From: an uncultured Bacteroidia bacterium | GTDB lineage: Bacteria > Bacteroidota > Bacteroidia > Bacteroidales > F082 | Length of the DNA: 48,771 bases | Direction of reading: 5' to 3' | NCBI GenBank assembly: GCA_902769875.1 | Contig: CACXQV010000030.1 | Location: forward strand, 1-48,771 | Shown: positions 32,964 to 42,404 of the stretch, one piece after another | Numbering within the stretch: position 1 is the stretch's first letter | Layout: every line of letters starts with the position of its first letter | Program-made: the position numbers and the translations under genes | Notes under the pieces: generated by a model | The model's database searches: none | The model's input: the letters and a program-made list of their open reading frames with translations, nothing else | Told to the model about the DNA's origin: nothing

Positions 32964-35900
32964 ATGAATTTATATTATACACGAGATATAAAAATGCGGA
33001 ATGCGGAATGCGGAATGTGGAATGCCATTCGCCATCCATCATTCCTAATTCTTTTCTTTTTCGCCATATTTTTATCCTCAGCTCTCCGCTTGACAGCAGC
33101 AGAAAGCTACGACATTTTCTACCCCAATCCTTACACCGTCGAACCCGACTCGACCAAAGTGATTTTCCCCATCCCCGTCAGCACGGGCAACCCCTTGGAA
33201 GACCTCAACAACCAATCGCCGCTCTACCTCAGCGACCCCGACAACTTCCAGACCGAAATCATCTACGACCCATTGACAGGCCAATACACCTTCAAACGCC
33301 GCGTCGGCCAATTCTATTACGATACGCCTACCACCCTTACCCAAAACGAATACTTTGAGTATCAGAACCGTAAGGGCATACAAGAATACTGGAAAGAACG
33401 CCGAAGCCAAAACGCACGCTCCACCACCAACGGCAGCTCCATCATCCCGCCAATGTTTGTCGGAGGCAAGGCCTTTGAGACCATCTTCGGAAGCAACACT
33501 GTGGAAATCAGGCCACAAGGCTCGGTCGACCTCACCTTCGGCTTCAAGCACAGCTTCCGCGACGACAAGTCGATGAGCGAACGCCGCAAGCGCCACAACG
33601 ACTTCATTTTCGAGCAGGACATCCAACTCAACGTGATGGCCAAAATAGGCGACAAAATCAATTTCAACATCAACAAGAACACCAAGGCGACATTCAACTA
33701 CCAAGACAAGCTCGCCCTGAAATATGAAGGCAAGGAAGACGAAATCATCCAACTTTTGGAAGCCGGCAACGTCAGCTTCCCGCTCAACAGCACCCTCATC
33801 CAAGGCACGCAACAGCTGTTCGGCATCAAGAGCAAGCTGAAATTCGGCAAAACCACCATTTCGTCCATCGTTTCCTACCAAGAAAGCGAGTCGCAAAACG
33901 TTACCGTGCAAGGCGGAGCGCAAACCAACCAGTTCGAACTCAGCTGCTTGGACTATGAGGAAAACCGACACTTCTTCCTTAGCCAATACTTCCGCGACCA
34001 TTATGAGGAGGCCTTGTCGACCCTGCCCACCGTCACTTCAAGCGTCAACATCACCAAAATCGAGGTTTGGATAACCAACACGAACACCTCGACGCAAAAC
34101 ACTCGTAACATCCTTGCCTTGAACGACTTGGGCGAAGGAAAAAATGAATGGATCTACAACCCCGAAGTCAACCCGACCAACAGCAAGGTGTATCCACGCA
34201 ATGGGGCCAACAACCTCGTTGCCCGAATGGACACGACCCAAATCCGCAACATCAGCAATGTGACCAACTACATGAGCAACGACCCGATGCGCATCGGACG
34301 CTCGGGCTACATGGTTTCGGGCCGCGATTTCGAGAAGGTCGAAAACGCCCGCCGATTGAGCAACACCGAGTTCTCAATCAACTCGAAATTAGGTTTCATT
34401 TCATTGAACGTCAGCCTCAATTCCAACCAGACCTTGGCCGTCGCCTACCAATACACCATCGTGGGCAGCGACGAGATCTATCAAGTGGGTGAGTTTTCCG
34501 ACCAAGGCATCGAAACGCCCAAGGTGTTGGTGGCCAAGCTGCTGCGCGGCACCACGGTCAACACGAAAATGCCTATCTGGAACCTGATGATGAAGAACGT
34601 CTACAACATCAGGGCCTACCAAATCGGGTCGCAAGACTTCATATTGAACATCTTCTACAACGGCAATTCGAGCAGCACGCCCTACGGCTATTTCACTGAA
34701 GGCTCGGTGAAAGGTGTCTCGATGCTGCACCTGATGGGCTTGGACAACCTGACCACGCAAAACAACCCCATAGCTGGCGGCGACGGCGTGTTCGACTTCT
34801 TGGACAACGCCGCCACGCAAGGCGGTACCATCAACTCGTCGAACGGACGCATCTTCTTCCCCGTGCTGGAACCTTTCGGCAAGCACATCCACACCAAGGT
34901 CTTCCCCGACGAGCCCGAATTGGCCGACAAATATGCCTACGACTCGCTTTACACGTTGACCAAGACCTCGGCTGAGCAATATTCGGAGAAGAACAAGTTC
35001 AGCCTCAAGGGTTATTACTCGTCGCAATCGGGGAGCGAAATCAGCCTCAACGCGATGAACGTGGCACAAGGCTCCGTCACCGTTACCGCAGGAGGCGTAC
35101 AACTTGTCGAAAACGTTGACTATACCGTCGACTACACCTTGGGCCGTGTGAGCATCCTCAACGAAGGCATCCTCAACTCAGGCACGCCCATCAACATCTC
35201 GTTGGAGTCGAATTCGGGCTTCAGCGCCATCAAGAAGACCTTCCTCGGCACCCGCATCGAGCACGAGTTCAACCGCGATTTCCGCCTCGGCGGCACAATA
35301 CTCTATTTGGGCGAGAAATCGTATACCCAGAAAATCAACTACGGAGAAGAAGCCATCGCCAACACCATCTATGGCGCCGACCTCAGCTACAACGCCGAAG
35401 CCCGTTGGCTGACCAGCCTCATCGACAAGCTGCCCGGCATCAGCACCAAGGCGCCATCGCGCATCAGGGTTGATGGTGAGTTTGCCCGATTCATCCCCGG
35501 CCTCACCCACTCGGCCAGCGAGCGCAACACGTCATATATCGACGATTTTGAAGGCGCCAAGTCGACCATCGACCTGCGTCTGCCCACGCTTTGGTATATG
35601 GCCAGCACGCCCCAAAACCAGAACGACCTCTTCCCCGAAGCAGCTGCCGGCACAGGGCTCGCCTACGGCAAAAACCGCGCAAAATTGGCGTGGTATGTCA
35701 TCGACAACTCCATCTTCTACGACCGCAACTACAATTACCGCCCCTCGAACATCGACAACGAAGAGCTTTCGAAAAACTCTGTGCGTCAAGTGCTTGAAAC
35801 AGAGATTTTCCCGACCAAGAACATCGAGACCGGCACGCAAACCAATGTCTCGGTGCTCAATTTGTCGTATTATCCATCGGAACGCGGCCCTTACAACTAC

Positions 35901-38900
35901 GATGTAGACCCGACCTCCTATTCAGCAGGCATTGACGCCGAGGGCAACCTCAATGACCCACGCAGCCGTTGGGGAGGCATCATGCGCAAGATGGAGTCGA
36001 CCGACTTTGAGGCCACCAACATCGAATACATCGAGTTTTGGCTGATGGACCCCTTCTCGGAGGAACAATTCGCCAACAATCCCGGCAAACTTTACATCAA
36101 CTTGGGCGACATCAGCGAAGACATCCTACGCGACGGTCGCAAGTTCTACGAAAACGGCTTGCCCACCTCGTCGGTCGTCAAAGATGTGGATACCACCATT
36201 TGGGGTCGTGTGCCCGTTTTGCAAGACCTTGTGGGAACCTTCAGCAACTCATCGGAAGCCCGTCAATACCAAGACGTTGGCTACGACGGATTGCGCGACG
36301 TTGACGAACGCAGTTTCTTCGAGGGAACTTTCCTTAGTGCGATAAGGAGCCGTTTCGGCGAAGGCTCGGCAGTTTACGAGAAGGCCTCCAACGACCCATC
36401 GAGCGACAACTACCACTATTTCCGCTCAACCGATTGGGACAACTCCGACGATCCCTATTACAAGAGCATCCTGAACCGCTACAAGCACTATAACGGCCCC
36501 GACGGCAACTCGCCTGCCGATGTCCAGCAAACCGAAGGCTACCAAAACAGCAACTCGACCCTGCCCAACGCCGAAGACATCAACGACGACAACACCTTGA
36601 GCGAATCGGAACGTTACTACCAATATGTCATCGACCTCGACCCAGCCAAGATGGTTGTGGGCCTAAACCACATTTCCGATGTGATGGAGTCGACCAATGT
36701 AGCCTTGCCTAACGGCCAGATTGGAGGCGTCACATGGTATCAGTTCCGCATTCCCGTGAGGCAGCCCGACCGCGTCATCGGCCACATCGACGACTTCTCT
36801 TCGATTCGCTTCATGCGTATGTTCATGACCGGCTTCGAGCGTCCCATCGTGCTGCGTTTCGCCACATTAGGCCTCGTCAAGGGCGAATGGCGCACCTACA
36901 CACAGAGCATCCAAGCCCCGGGCGAATACGAGCCTAACGACATCAGCAACGAGACCACCTTCGACATTTCGGCGGTGAGCATCGACGAGAACAGCCGCCG
37001 CCAACCCGTGCCTTACGTCATCCCGCCCGGCATACAGCAGGAAACCGTCATCGGCATGACACAAACCACCCGCATCAACGAGCAATCGCTGCAAATGACG
37101 GTCAACAACTTGGTGGACGGCGACGGACGCGCCATCTACAAGACCGCCGACTTCGACCTGCGGCAATACAAATACCTGAAGATGTTCGTCCACGCCGAAG
37201 CCGCCCACGAGGACGTTCCGCTTGAAGACCAAGACCTGACCGTTTTCATGCGCATCGGCACCGACTTCACCGAGAACTACTACGAATATGAAGTGCCGCT
37301 GAAGGTAACCCCATGGGGCACGCCTTACACCAACCGGGATGCCATCTGGCCCGAAATCAACCATTTGGACATCCAATTGGAAGACCTCGTCCAAGTGAAG
37401 CAACACCGCAACGAAGCCATGATGCAGCCCAATAGCAACGTCAGGGTCAATTACATCTATTCCGAAAAGACGAAAAAAGGCAACGTGGACGGAAAAGACT
37501 ACTATCACACCATCAAGGTGATAGGCAACCCAAGCATCAGCGATGTGGAAGCGATGATGATCGGCATACGCAACCCGAAACGCCAAAACCTCGCCGACAT
37601 CGACGACGGTTTGCCTAAGAGCGCGGTGATTTGGGTCAACGAGCTGCGCCTCACCGACCTGAACAGCAACGGCGGCGTTGCTGCCACAGGCCGCCTCGAA
37701 GCCACTTTGGCCGACTTGGGCCGCGTGGCGGTCAACGGTTCCTACAGTTCGGCAGGCTTCGGCGCCTTGGATAGCCGCATCACAAGCAACACCTTCGAGG
37801 CCAATTCGGCCTTCAACGTCTCCACCGACCTCGAACTCGGCAAGTTCCTCGAAAACACTGGCCTCAAAATCCCGATGCACATCGACTATGGCGAAACCCG
37901 CATCACCCCGCTTTACAACCCTTACGACGCCGACATCAAGCTGAAAGACGCCATGGCCTTGCTCAACACCGACCGAGAAAGAGACTCGCTTCGCTCGACC
38001 ATCCACGACTTCACCCGTCAGAAGAACATCAACTTCATGAATGTCAGGAAAGAGCGTGTCCAAAAGAAGCGCAATGCCGACGATGGCGAAAGCAAGCCCA
38101 AAGAAAATCTGCGCGACCCCAACCGTGCCCTTGGCGGCGGTCGCGGCAACATGCCCAAGGTACACATCTATGACATCGAGAACTTCAACCTTTCGTTCTC
38201 CTACAGCGAGACTTATCAGGAAAACACCGACATCAAATACTACCTGACCAAGGCCTACCGTGGCGGATTAGGCTACACCTATGCAGGCAACCCCACCAAC
38301 GTAGCGCCATTCGCCAAGGCCAAGTGGGCCTCGAAACCCGCCTTGCAAATCATCAAGGACATCAACTTCTATTATGCACCCAAGAGCATCACGTTCAACA
38401 CCGAAATGTATCGCTTCTATTCCGAAAGGGAGCTGCGCAACAAGAGCGGCGGCGAAATCCTCATCGCCCCGACCTTCTCAAAACAATGGGATTGGAACCG
38501 CAACTACCAACTGCGCTACGACCTCACCAAAGCCCTGACATTCGACTATTCGGCCCAGGCCCAAGCCTACATCTATGAGCCCGCCGGCATGGTCGACCGC
38601 AACATAGACCCCGAAACCTACCAAAAATACCAAGACACCATCAAGAACGAACTCAAGCACTTGGGCTCGATGTCGCGCTTCCAGCAAAGCCTCAACGCCA
38701 ACTACACCCTGCCCATCAACAAGATCCCGATTTTCAACTGGATCACGACAAGCGCAAGCTACCAAGGCACCTACAACTGGACGGCATCGGCACAATCCAT
38801 CCAAGCCCGATTAGGCAACACCATCGAAAACTCGAACAACATCCAAGGCAACGCCACCCTCGACTTCACGAAGCTATATAATAAAGTACCCTACCTGAAA

Positions 38901-40463
38901 ACCCTCAGCACACCGCAACGACGCAACAACAACGACCGTGGCGGAAGAAACAACAAAAACGACAAGGAAAAAGATGGCGACAAGCCCGCCGACTCCACAC
39001 AAACCGCCCCAAAGGTCAACGTCGGAAAGATAATACTGGACAACAGCTTGCGCATCGTCACCTTGGTGAAGAAGGTTTCGGGCACCTACTCGTTGGTCAA
39101 CGGGCAGTCGCTGCCGGGCTTTATGCCCAAGGCGCAATATGTCGGCCTGAACACCGCAACTTGGGCACCCGGAGTAGGCTTTGTCTTGGGCAGCTCGTTT
39201 GGCGACGACGACAACATCTACGAAAAAGCCGTACTCCACAGCATCGACCTTGAAGACAACAAACGTTGGCTCACCACCGACTCCATCCTCAGCCAGCCCT
39301 ACATACGAAGAAAGACCGAAACGATAAACTACCGCGTCAACACCGAAATATTCCCCGGACTGAAAATCGACTTCACCGGCAACCGCAACTATGCCGAAAA
39401 CCAGCAGCACTACTTCCGCTACAATGAAATGACGAACAACTTCGACGTGTTCACCCCCACCAACAACGGCAATTTCAGTATGAGCTACTTCATGGGAACC
39501 ACCTCATTCGTCAGGTCCGACTCGGTGCAATCGAGACTGTTCGACAACATGTTGTCGAATCGCATCATCATCGCCGAGCGTTTGGCACGCGACAACCCGC
39601 AATGGATTGATCAAGTCAACGAATACACCTTCGACAGCCTTGCCGGCGACTACTTCCCGAAAGGCTACAACTCCTCCTCGATGGAAGTGGTGCTCTACTC
39701 CTTCATAGCGGCATACAGCGGCCAAGACGCGAGCAAAATCACCCTCAGTCCCTTCCCGCGCATCCCGCTTCCCAACTGGAACTTCACCTACAGCGGATTG
39801 ACCAGCATACCCGCCATCGGCAAGATTTTCAAGACCTTGAGCGTCACTCACAGCTACAAGTCGAACTACAACATCAACTCGTGGGCCTCAAACGTCTATT
39901 ACGACGAGGAAAACACCATCCAGACCTACGAGAACTCAGACCTGATCATACCGAGATGCGACATGACACAAATCGTGCTCAACGAGCAATATGCGCCTCT
40001 GATTGGCATTGACATAGGCCTGCAAAACTCGATGACGGCCAACGTGCAAATCAGGAAAGCGAGGACGCTGACCTTGGCTTTCGCCAACAACCAGCTCACC
40101 GAGGTGAACAGCCGCGAAATCGTCATTGGAGGCGGATACCGCATCAAGAACCTGAGTTTCAACGTCACGCCCATCGGCGGCAACGGCAAGGCCCAAACCA
40201 TCAAGAACGACCTCGTCCTCAAGCTCGACTTGGGCTTCAAGAAAGACATCACCATACTGCGCCGCATCAACGAAAACAACAACCAAGTGTCGGCAGGCCA
40301 GAACAAGATCAACATCTACCTCACCGCCGACTACAACTTCAGCCAACGCCTGAGCGCACAAGCCTTCTTCAAATATGATGTGACAATCCCGGAGGTGGCC
40401 AACACCTTCAAGAACTCGACCACATACGGAGGCGTAACCATCAGATTCAACTTGGCGCAATAA
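32964..40463 (+). CDS. sprA: T9SS outer-membrane translocon SprA/Sov
   Basis: 2499 residues, the very large size typical of SprA/Sov. SprA forms a 36-strand barrel that releases T9SS cargo across the outer membrane. Signal-peptide core FLILFFFAIFLSSALRLTAA ends near residue 46. Motifs typical of the family include ESYDIFYPNPYTVEPDSTKV after it, RPQGSVDLTFGFKHS, and the last strands ending RFNLAQ. A charged low-complexity stretch (RRNNNDRGGRNNKNDKEKDG, about 1990) sits in one loop. Start choice is uncertain: 32964, 32994 (MRNAECGMW) or 33015 (MWNAIRHPS). The residues RNAECGMWNAIR come from an AATGCGG repeat array. The ruvA-sprA-gcvH order is typical of the phylum. SprE/PorW, its partner lipoprotein, is encoded at 8930-11608. 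Confidence 0.96.
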   Translation: MNLYYTRDIKMRNAECGMWNAIRHPSFLILFFFAIFLSSALRLTAAESYDIFYPNPYTVEPDSTKVIFPIPVSTGNPLEDLNNQSPLYLSDPDNFQTEIIYDPLTGQYTFKRRVGQFYYDTPTTLTQNEYFEYQNRKGIQEYWKERRSQNARSTTNGSSIIPPMFVGGKAFETIFGSNTVEIRPQGSVDLTFGFKHSFRDDKSMSERRKRHNDFIFEQDIQLNVMAKIGDKINFNINKNTKATFNYQDKLALKYEGKEDEIIQLLEAGNVSFPLNSTLIQGTQQLFGIKSKLKFGKTTISSIVSYQESESQNVTVQGGAQTNQFELSCLDYEENRHFFLSQYFRDHYEEALSTLPTVTSSVNITKIEVWITNTNTSTQNTRNILALNDLGEGKNEWIYNPEVNPTNSKVYPRNGANNLVARMDTTQIRNISNVTNYMSNDPMRIGRSGYMVSGRDFEKVENARRLSNTEFSINSKLGFISLNVSLNSNQTLAVAYQYTIVGSDEIYQVGEFSDQGIETPKVLVAKLLRGTTVNTKMPIWNLMMKNVYNIRAYQIGSQDFILNIFYNGNSSSTPYGYFTEGSVKGVSMLHLMGLDNLTTQNNPIAGGDGVFDFLDNAATQGGTINSSNGRIFFPVLEPFGKHIHTKVFPDEPELADKYAYDSLYTLTKTSAEQYSEKNKFSLKGYYSSQSGSEISLNAMNVAQGSVTVTAGGVQLVENVDYTVDYTLGRVSILNEGILNSGTPINISLESNSGFSAIKKTFLGTRIEHEFNRDFRLGGTILYLGEKSYTQKINYGEEAIANTIYGADLSYNAEARWLTSLIDKLPGISTKAPSRIRVDGEFARFIPGLTHSASERNTSYIDDFEGAKSTIDLRLPTLWYMASTPQNQNDLFPEAAAGTGLAYGKNRAKLAWYVIDNSIFYDRNYNYRPSNIDNEELSKNSVRQVLETEIFPTKNIETGTQTNVSVLNLSYYPSERGPYNYDVDPTSYSAGIDAEGNLNDPRSRWGGIMRKMESTDFEATNIEYIEFWLMDPFSEEQFANNPGKLYINLGDISEDILRDGRKFYENGLPTSSVVKDVDTTIWGRVPVLQDLVGTFSNSSEARQYQDVGYDGLRDVDERSFFEGTFLSAIRSRFGEGSAVYEKASNDPSSDNYHYFRSTDWDNSDDPYYKSILNRYKHYNGPDGNSPADVQQTEGYQNSNSTLPNAEDINDDNTLSESERYYQYVIDLDPAKMVVGLNHISDVMESTNVALPNGQIGGVTWYQFRIPVRQPDRVIGHIDDFSSIRFMRMFMTGFERPIVLRFATLGLVKGEWRTYTQSIQAPGEYEPNDISNETTFDISAVSIDENSRRQPVPYVIPPGIQQETVIGMTQTTRINEQSLQMTVNNLVDGDGRAIYKTADFDLRQYKYLKMFVHAEAAHEDVPLEDQDLTVFMRIGTDFTENYYEYEVPLKVTPWGTPYTNRDAIWPEINHLDIQLEDLVQVKQHRNEAMMQPNSNVRVNYIYSEKTKKGNVDGKDYYHTIKVIGNPSISDVEAMMIGIRNPKRQNLADIDDGLPKSAVIWVNELRLTDLNSNGGVAATGRLEATLADLGRVAVNGSYSSAGFGALDSRITSNTFEANSAFNVSTDLELGKFLENTGLKIPMHIDYGETRITPLYNPYDADIKLKDAMALLNTDRERDSLRSTIHDFTRQKNINFMNVRKERVQKKRNADDGESKPKENLRDPNRALGGGRGNMPKVHIYDIENFNLSFSYSETYQENTDIKYYLTKAYRGGLGYTYAGNPTNVAPFAKAKWASKPALQIIKDINFYYAPKSITFNTEMYRFYSERELRNKSGGEILIAPTFSKQWDWNRNYQLRYDLTKALTFDYSAQAQAYIYEPAGMVDRNIDPETYQKYQDTIKNELKHLGSMSRFQQSLNANYTLPINKIPIFNWITTSASYQGTYNWTASAQSIQARLGNTIENSNNIQGNATLDFTKLYNKVPYLKTLSTPQRRNNNDRGGRNNKNDKEKDGDKPADSTQTAPKVNVGKIILDNSLRIVTLVKKVSGTYSLVNGQSLPGFMPKAQYVGLNTATWAPGVGFVLGSSFGDDDNIYEKAVLHSIDLEDNKRWLTTDSILSQPYIRRKTETINYRVNTEIFPGLKIDFTGNRNYAENQQHYFRYNEMTNNFDVFTPTNNGNFSMSYFMGTTSFVRSDSVQSRLFDNMLSNRIIIAERLARDNPQWIDQVNEYTFDSLAGDYFPKGYNSSSMEVVLYSFIAAYSGQDASKITLSPFPRIPLPNWNFTYSGLTSIPAIGKIFKTLSVTHSYKSNYNINSWASNVYYDEENTIQTYENSDLIIPRCDMTQIVLNEQYAPLIGIDIGLQNSMTANVQIRKARTLTLAFANNQLTEVNSREIVIGGGYRIKNLSFNVTPIGGNGKAQTIKNDLVLKLDLGFKKDITILRRINENNNQVSAGQNKINIYLTADYNFSQRLSAQAFFKYDVTIPEVANTFKNSTTYGGVTIRFNLAQ
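32993..33020 (+). repeat. Four AATGYGG heptamers overlapping the sprA 5' end
   Basis: Copies at 32993, 33000, 33007 and 33014. The ATG at 32994 belongs to the first copy. The array encodes the residues RNAECGMW before the hydrophobic core of the signal peptide. Inverted form ATTCCTAATTC follows at 33043, as at 20923. Confidence 0.75.
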
Positions 40464-40501
40464 AATTTTCGGGAAAATGCGGAGTGAGCGACTAAAACAT
40501 G

Positions 40502-40509
40502 TATTTTCG
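40502..40509 (+). promoter_or_regulatory. Possible -7 element TATTTTCG for gcvH
   Basis: TATTTTCGCAGC, one mismatch from TAnnTTTG, lies 35 bp before the gcvH ATG. Confidence 0.45.
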
Positions 40510-40544
40510 CAGCCTGATTGAACAACTTTTTAAATACATAAGAA

Positions 40545-40934
40545 ATGAATATTCCAGCAAACCTGAAGTACACCAACGACGACGAATGGATTCGCCTTGA
40601 AGGCGAGACCGCTTACGTCGGCATCACCGATTACGCACAACACGAACTTGGCGACATCACCTTCGTCGATGTCGACCCCGACTTGGTCGGCGAAACCCTC
40701 GACGCCCAAGAAGAATTTGGCGCCATCGAAGCCGTGAAGACCACCGCCGAGCTCCTCATGCCCGTGGGAGGCGAAATCCTCGAAGTCAACGAAGCCCTCG
40801 CTGACGAAGAAAACGCCAAACTCGTCAACACCGACCCCTACGGCGAGGCTTGGATCATCAAAATCAAAGTGAACGACGTGGCCGAAGTCGACGCCCTGAT
40901 GGACGCCGCCGCCTACCAAGCCAAGATTGGTTAA
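40545..40934 (+). CDS. gcvH: Glycine cleavage system H protein
   Basis: 129 residues. The lipoyl carrier lysine is K65 in IEAVKTTAEL, with the usual flanks (DITFVDVDP, VNTDPYGEAWIIKIK). It shuttles the methylamine intermediate between the P, T and L proteins. The gcvP and gcvT genes are not in the window. The frame is complete. The following VanZ frame overlaps its end by 8 bp if it starts at 40927. gcvH after sprA is an arrangement known from other Bacteroidota. Confidence 0.96.
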   Translation: MNIPANLKYTNDDEWIRLEGETAYVGITDYAQHELGDITFVDVDPDLVGETLDAQEEFGAIEAVKTTAELLMPVGGEILEVNEALADEENAKLVNTDPYGEAWIIKIKVNDVAEVDALMDAAAYQAKIG

Positions 40935-41325
40935 TCCATTGGAAAAACTGACCAGAAACAGCATCCCGGGAATCCTGTGCGGAACGGTCATACTGATCCT
41001 CACAGGGCTTCCGGGGTCTTTGTTGCCCCCAGTGAAACCCGTGGTGGGGATGGACAAGGTGGTGCATCTGCTGATGTATGCCACTTTCGCCTTCCTCTGC
41101 ATCTGGGGCTATCGCCGGCAGTTCGTCGAAAACGGGGAAGCCTACCGCAAAAAGGCCCTCATGCTTGCGCTCGTCATCAGCATCGCATACGGCGGCCTGA
41201 CCGAGCTGATGCAGGAATTCTTGGTTCCGAAACGCACCGGCGACTGGTTCGACTTCCTTGCCGACAGCATCGGGACAGGCATCGGAGTGCTCGTTTTCCA
41301 TCTTTTTTTCCGCCGGAAAAAATAA
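40927..41325 (+). CDS. VanZ-family membrane protein
   Basis: About 128-132 residues with four membrane helices (about 13-30, 48-63, 77-95 and 110-126) and the VanZ-type pattern MDKVVHLLMYATFAFLCIW, then ELMQEF and DWFDFLADSIGTGIGV. No ATG exists before the first helix. Candidate starts are TTG at 40927 (overlapping gcvH) or TTG at 40939. Function of such chromosomal VanZ-like proteins is unclear; envelope association is likely. It sits right after gcvH, as often in this phylum. Confidence 0.8.
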   Translation: MVNPLEKLTRNSIPGILCGTVILILTGLPGSLLPPVKPVVGMDKVVHLLMYATFAFLCIWGYRRQFVENGEAYRKKALMLALVISIAYGGLTELMQEFLVPKRTGDWFDFLADSIGTGIGVLVFHLFFRRKK

Positions 41326-41410
41326 AATTCGCTTCGCGTGCGTTTCATAAACAAATAATTCCTATCTTCGCACCGATTTTAGGAAGCAAAAATTTAAAAA
41401 ACACATAACC

Positions 41411-42091
41411 ATGGAAGAAAAGAAATCACCTAAAGCTAATCTTGAGAACAAGAAGCTGATGTTCATACAGATAGGTATGGTTATCAGCTTGCTCGTCGCT
41501 TGGTTGGCTTTCGAACACAAGAGCTACGACAAGCGCGAAATCGACCCCAGCCTGCTCCGCCAGACCGAGGTTTTGGAAGAAGAAATGGTGGAAATCACCA
41601 AACAAGAAGAGCAAAAGCCACAACCTGTGGAAGTGCCCAAGCAGACCACCCAGCTCGAAATCGTGCAAGACGACGTCGAAGTTGAAGACATCGACATCAA
41701 TGCCGAAGTGGAGCAAAACGAAATCATTGAGGAATACGTTGCCCCTGAAGTCGTCGAAGAAGAAGTCGTCGAACAGGAAATCTTCCAAATCGTGGAAGAG
41801 ATGCCCGCATTCCCCGGTGGCGAAGTCAAACTGATGGAGTACATCTCGAAGAACATCAAGTATCCCCAGATTGCCCGTGAAACCGGCATCCAGGGCCGTG
41901 TGTTCGTCGGCTTCGTCGTCGAGCCCGATGGTTCCATCTCCAACGTGAAGCTGCTCCGTGGCATCGGTGGCGGCTGCGACGAAGAAGCCATGCGCGTCAT
42001 CAAGTCGCTGCCCAAATGGAAGCCCGGAAAGCAACGTGGCAAGGCCGTGCGCGTGTCGTACCAAATCCCCGTGTTCTTCAAGTTGCAGTAA
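41411..42091 (+). CDS. TonB-family energy-transducing protein
   Basis: 226 residues. Inner-membrane anchor at about 17-35 (FIQIGMVISLLVAWLAFEH). A periplasmic acidic region (45-130) is rich in E, V and Q rather than the classic PK repeats. The C-terminal TonB domain has PAFPGGEVKLMEYISKNIKY, GRVFVGFVVEPDGSISNVKL, and IGGGCDEEAMRVIKSLPKWK, then ending YQIPVFFKL. This is the common Bacteroidota TonB variant that would energise outer-membrane SusC/TonB-dependent transporters; ExbB/ExbD are not nearby. A possible -7 element (TATCTTCG) lies about 35 bp upstream. Confidence 0.92.
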   Translation: MEEKKSPKANLENKKLMFIQIGMVISLLVAWLAFEHKSYDKREIDPSLLRQTEVLEEEMVEITKQEEQKPQPVEVPKQTTQLEIVQDDVEVEDIDINAEVEQNEIIEEYVAPEVVEEEVVEQEIFQIVEEMPAFPGGEVKLMEYISKNIKYPQIARETGIQGRVFVGFVVEPDGSISNVKLLRGIGGGCDEEAMRVIKSLPKWKPGKQRGKAVRVSYQIPVFFKLQ

Positions 42092-42404
42092 GCGACTGGA
42101 GAAAGGTGAAACAAAAAGCCGGCTTTGCGCTGGCTTTTTTTGTTTTGTCCTTGGAAACGAGAGATTGCGGGGCAAGCCCGCAATGACGGTTAATGGGATG
42201 GAGGAGCTATGAAAAGGTGAAACAGAAAGCCGGCCTTGCGCCGGCTTTTTTTGTTTTTGTTACCGGCAGCAACCCCAAAAACGACGGACCCAAGCCAATC
42301 ATCGTCATGGCGGACTATGATCCGCCATCTCCCAAGCCCTTTGGCAACGCCTTTCATTTCGAGAGATTGCGGGGCAAGCCCGCAATGACGGTTAGTGGGA
42401 TGGG
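42092..42404. repeat. Duplicated terminator and REP-like units between tonB and uvrC
   Basis: This 313-bp gap holds no gene. Terminator-like hairpins lie at 42113-42142 (tonB) and 42226-42252 (GCCGGC-cttgc-GCCGGC plus T-run). Each is preceded by nearly the same GAAAGGTGAAAC. The REP-like element with ATTGCGGG-gcaag-CCCGCAAT occurs at 42159-42202 and 42360-42403, 43 of 44 bases identical including flanks. Another hairpin, TGGCGGActatgaTCCGCCA, is at 42308-42327. Confidence 0.8.
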
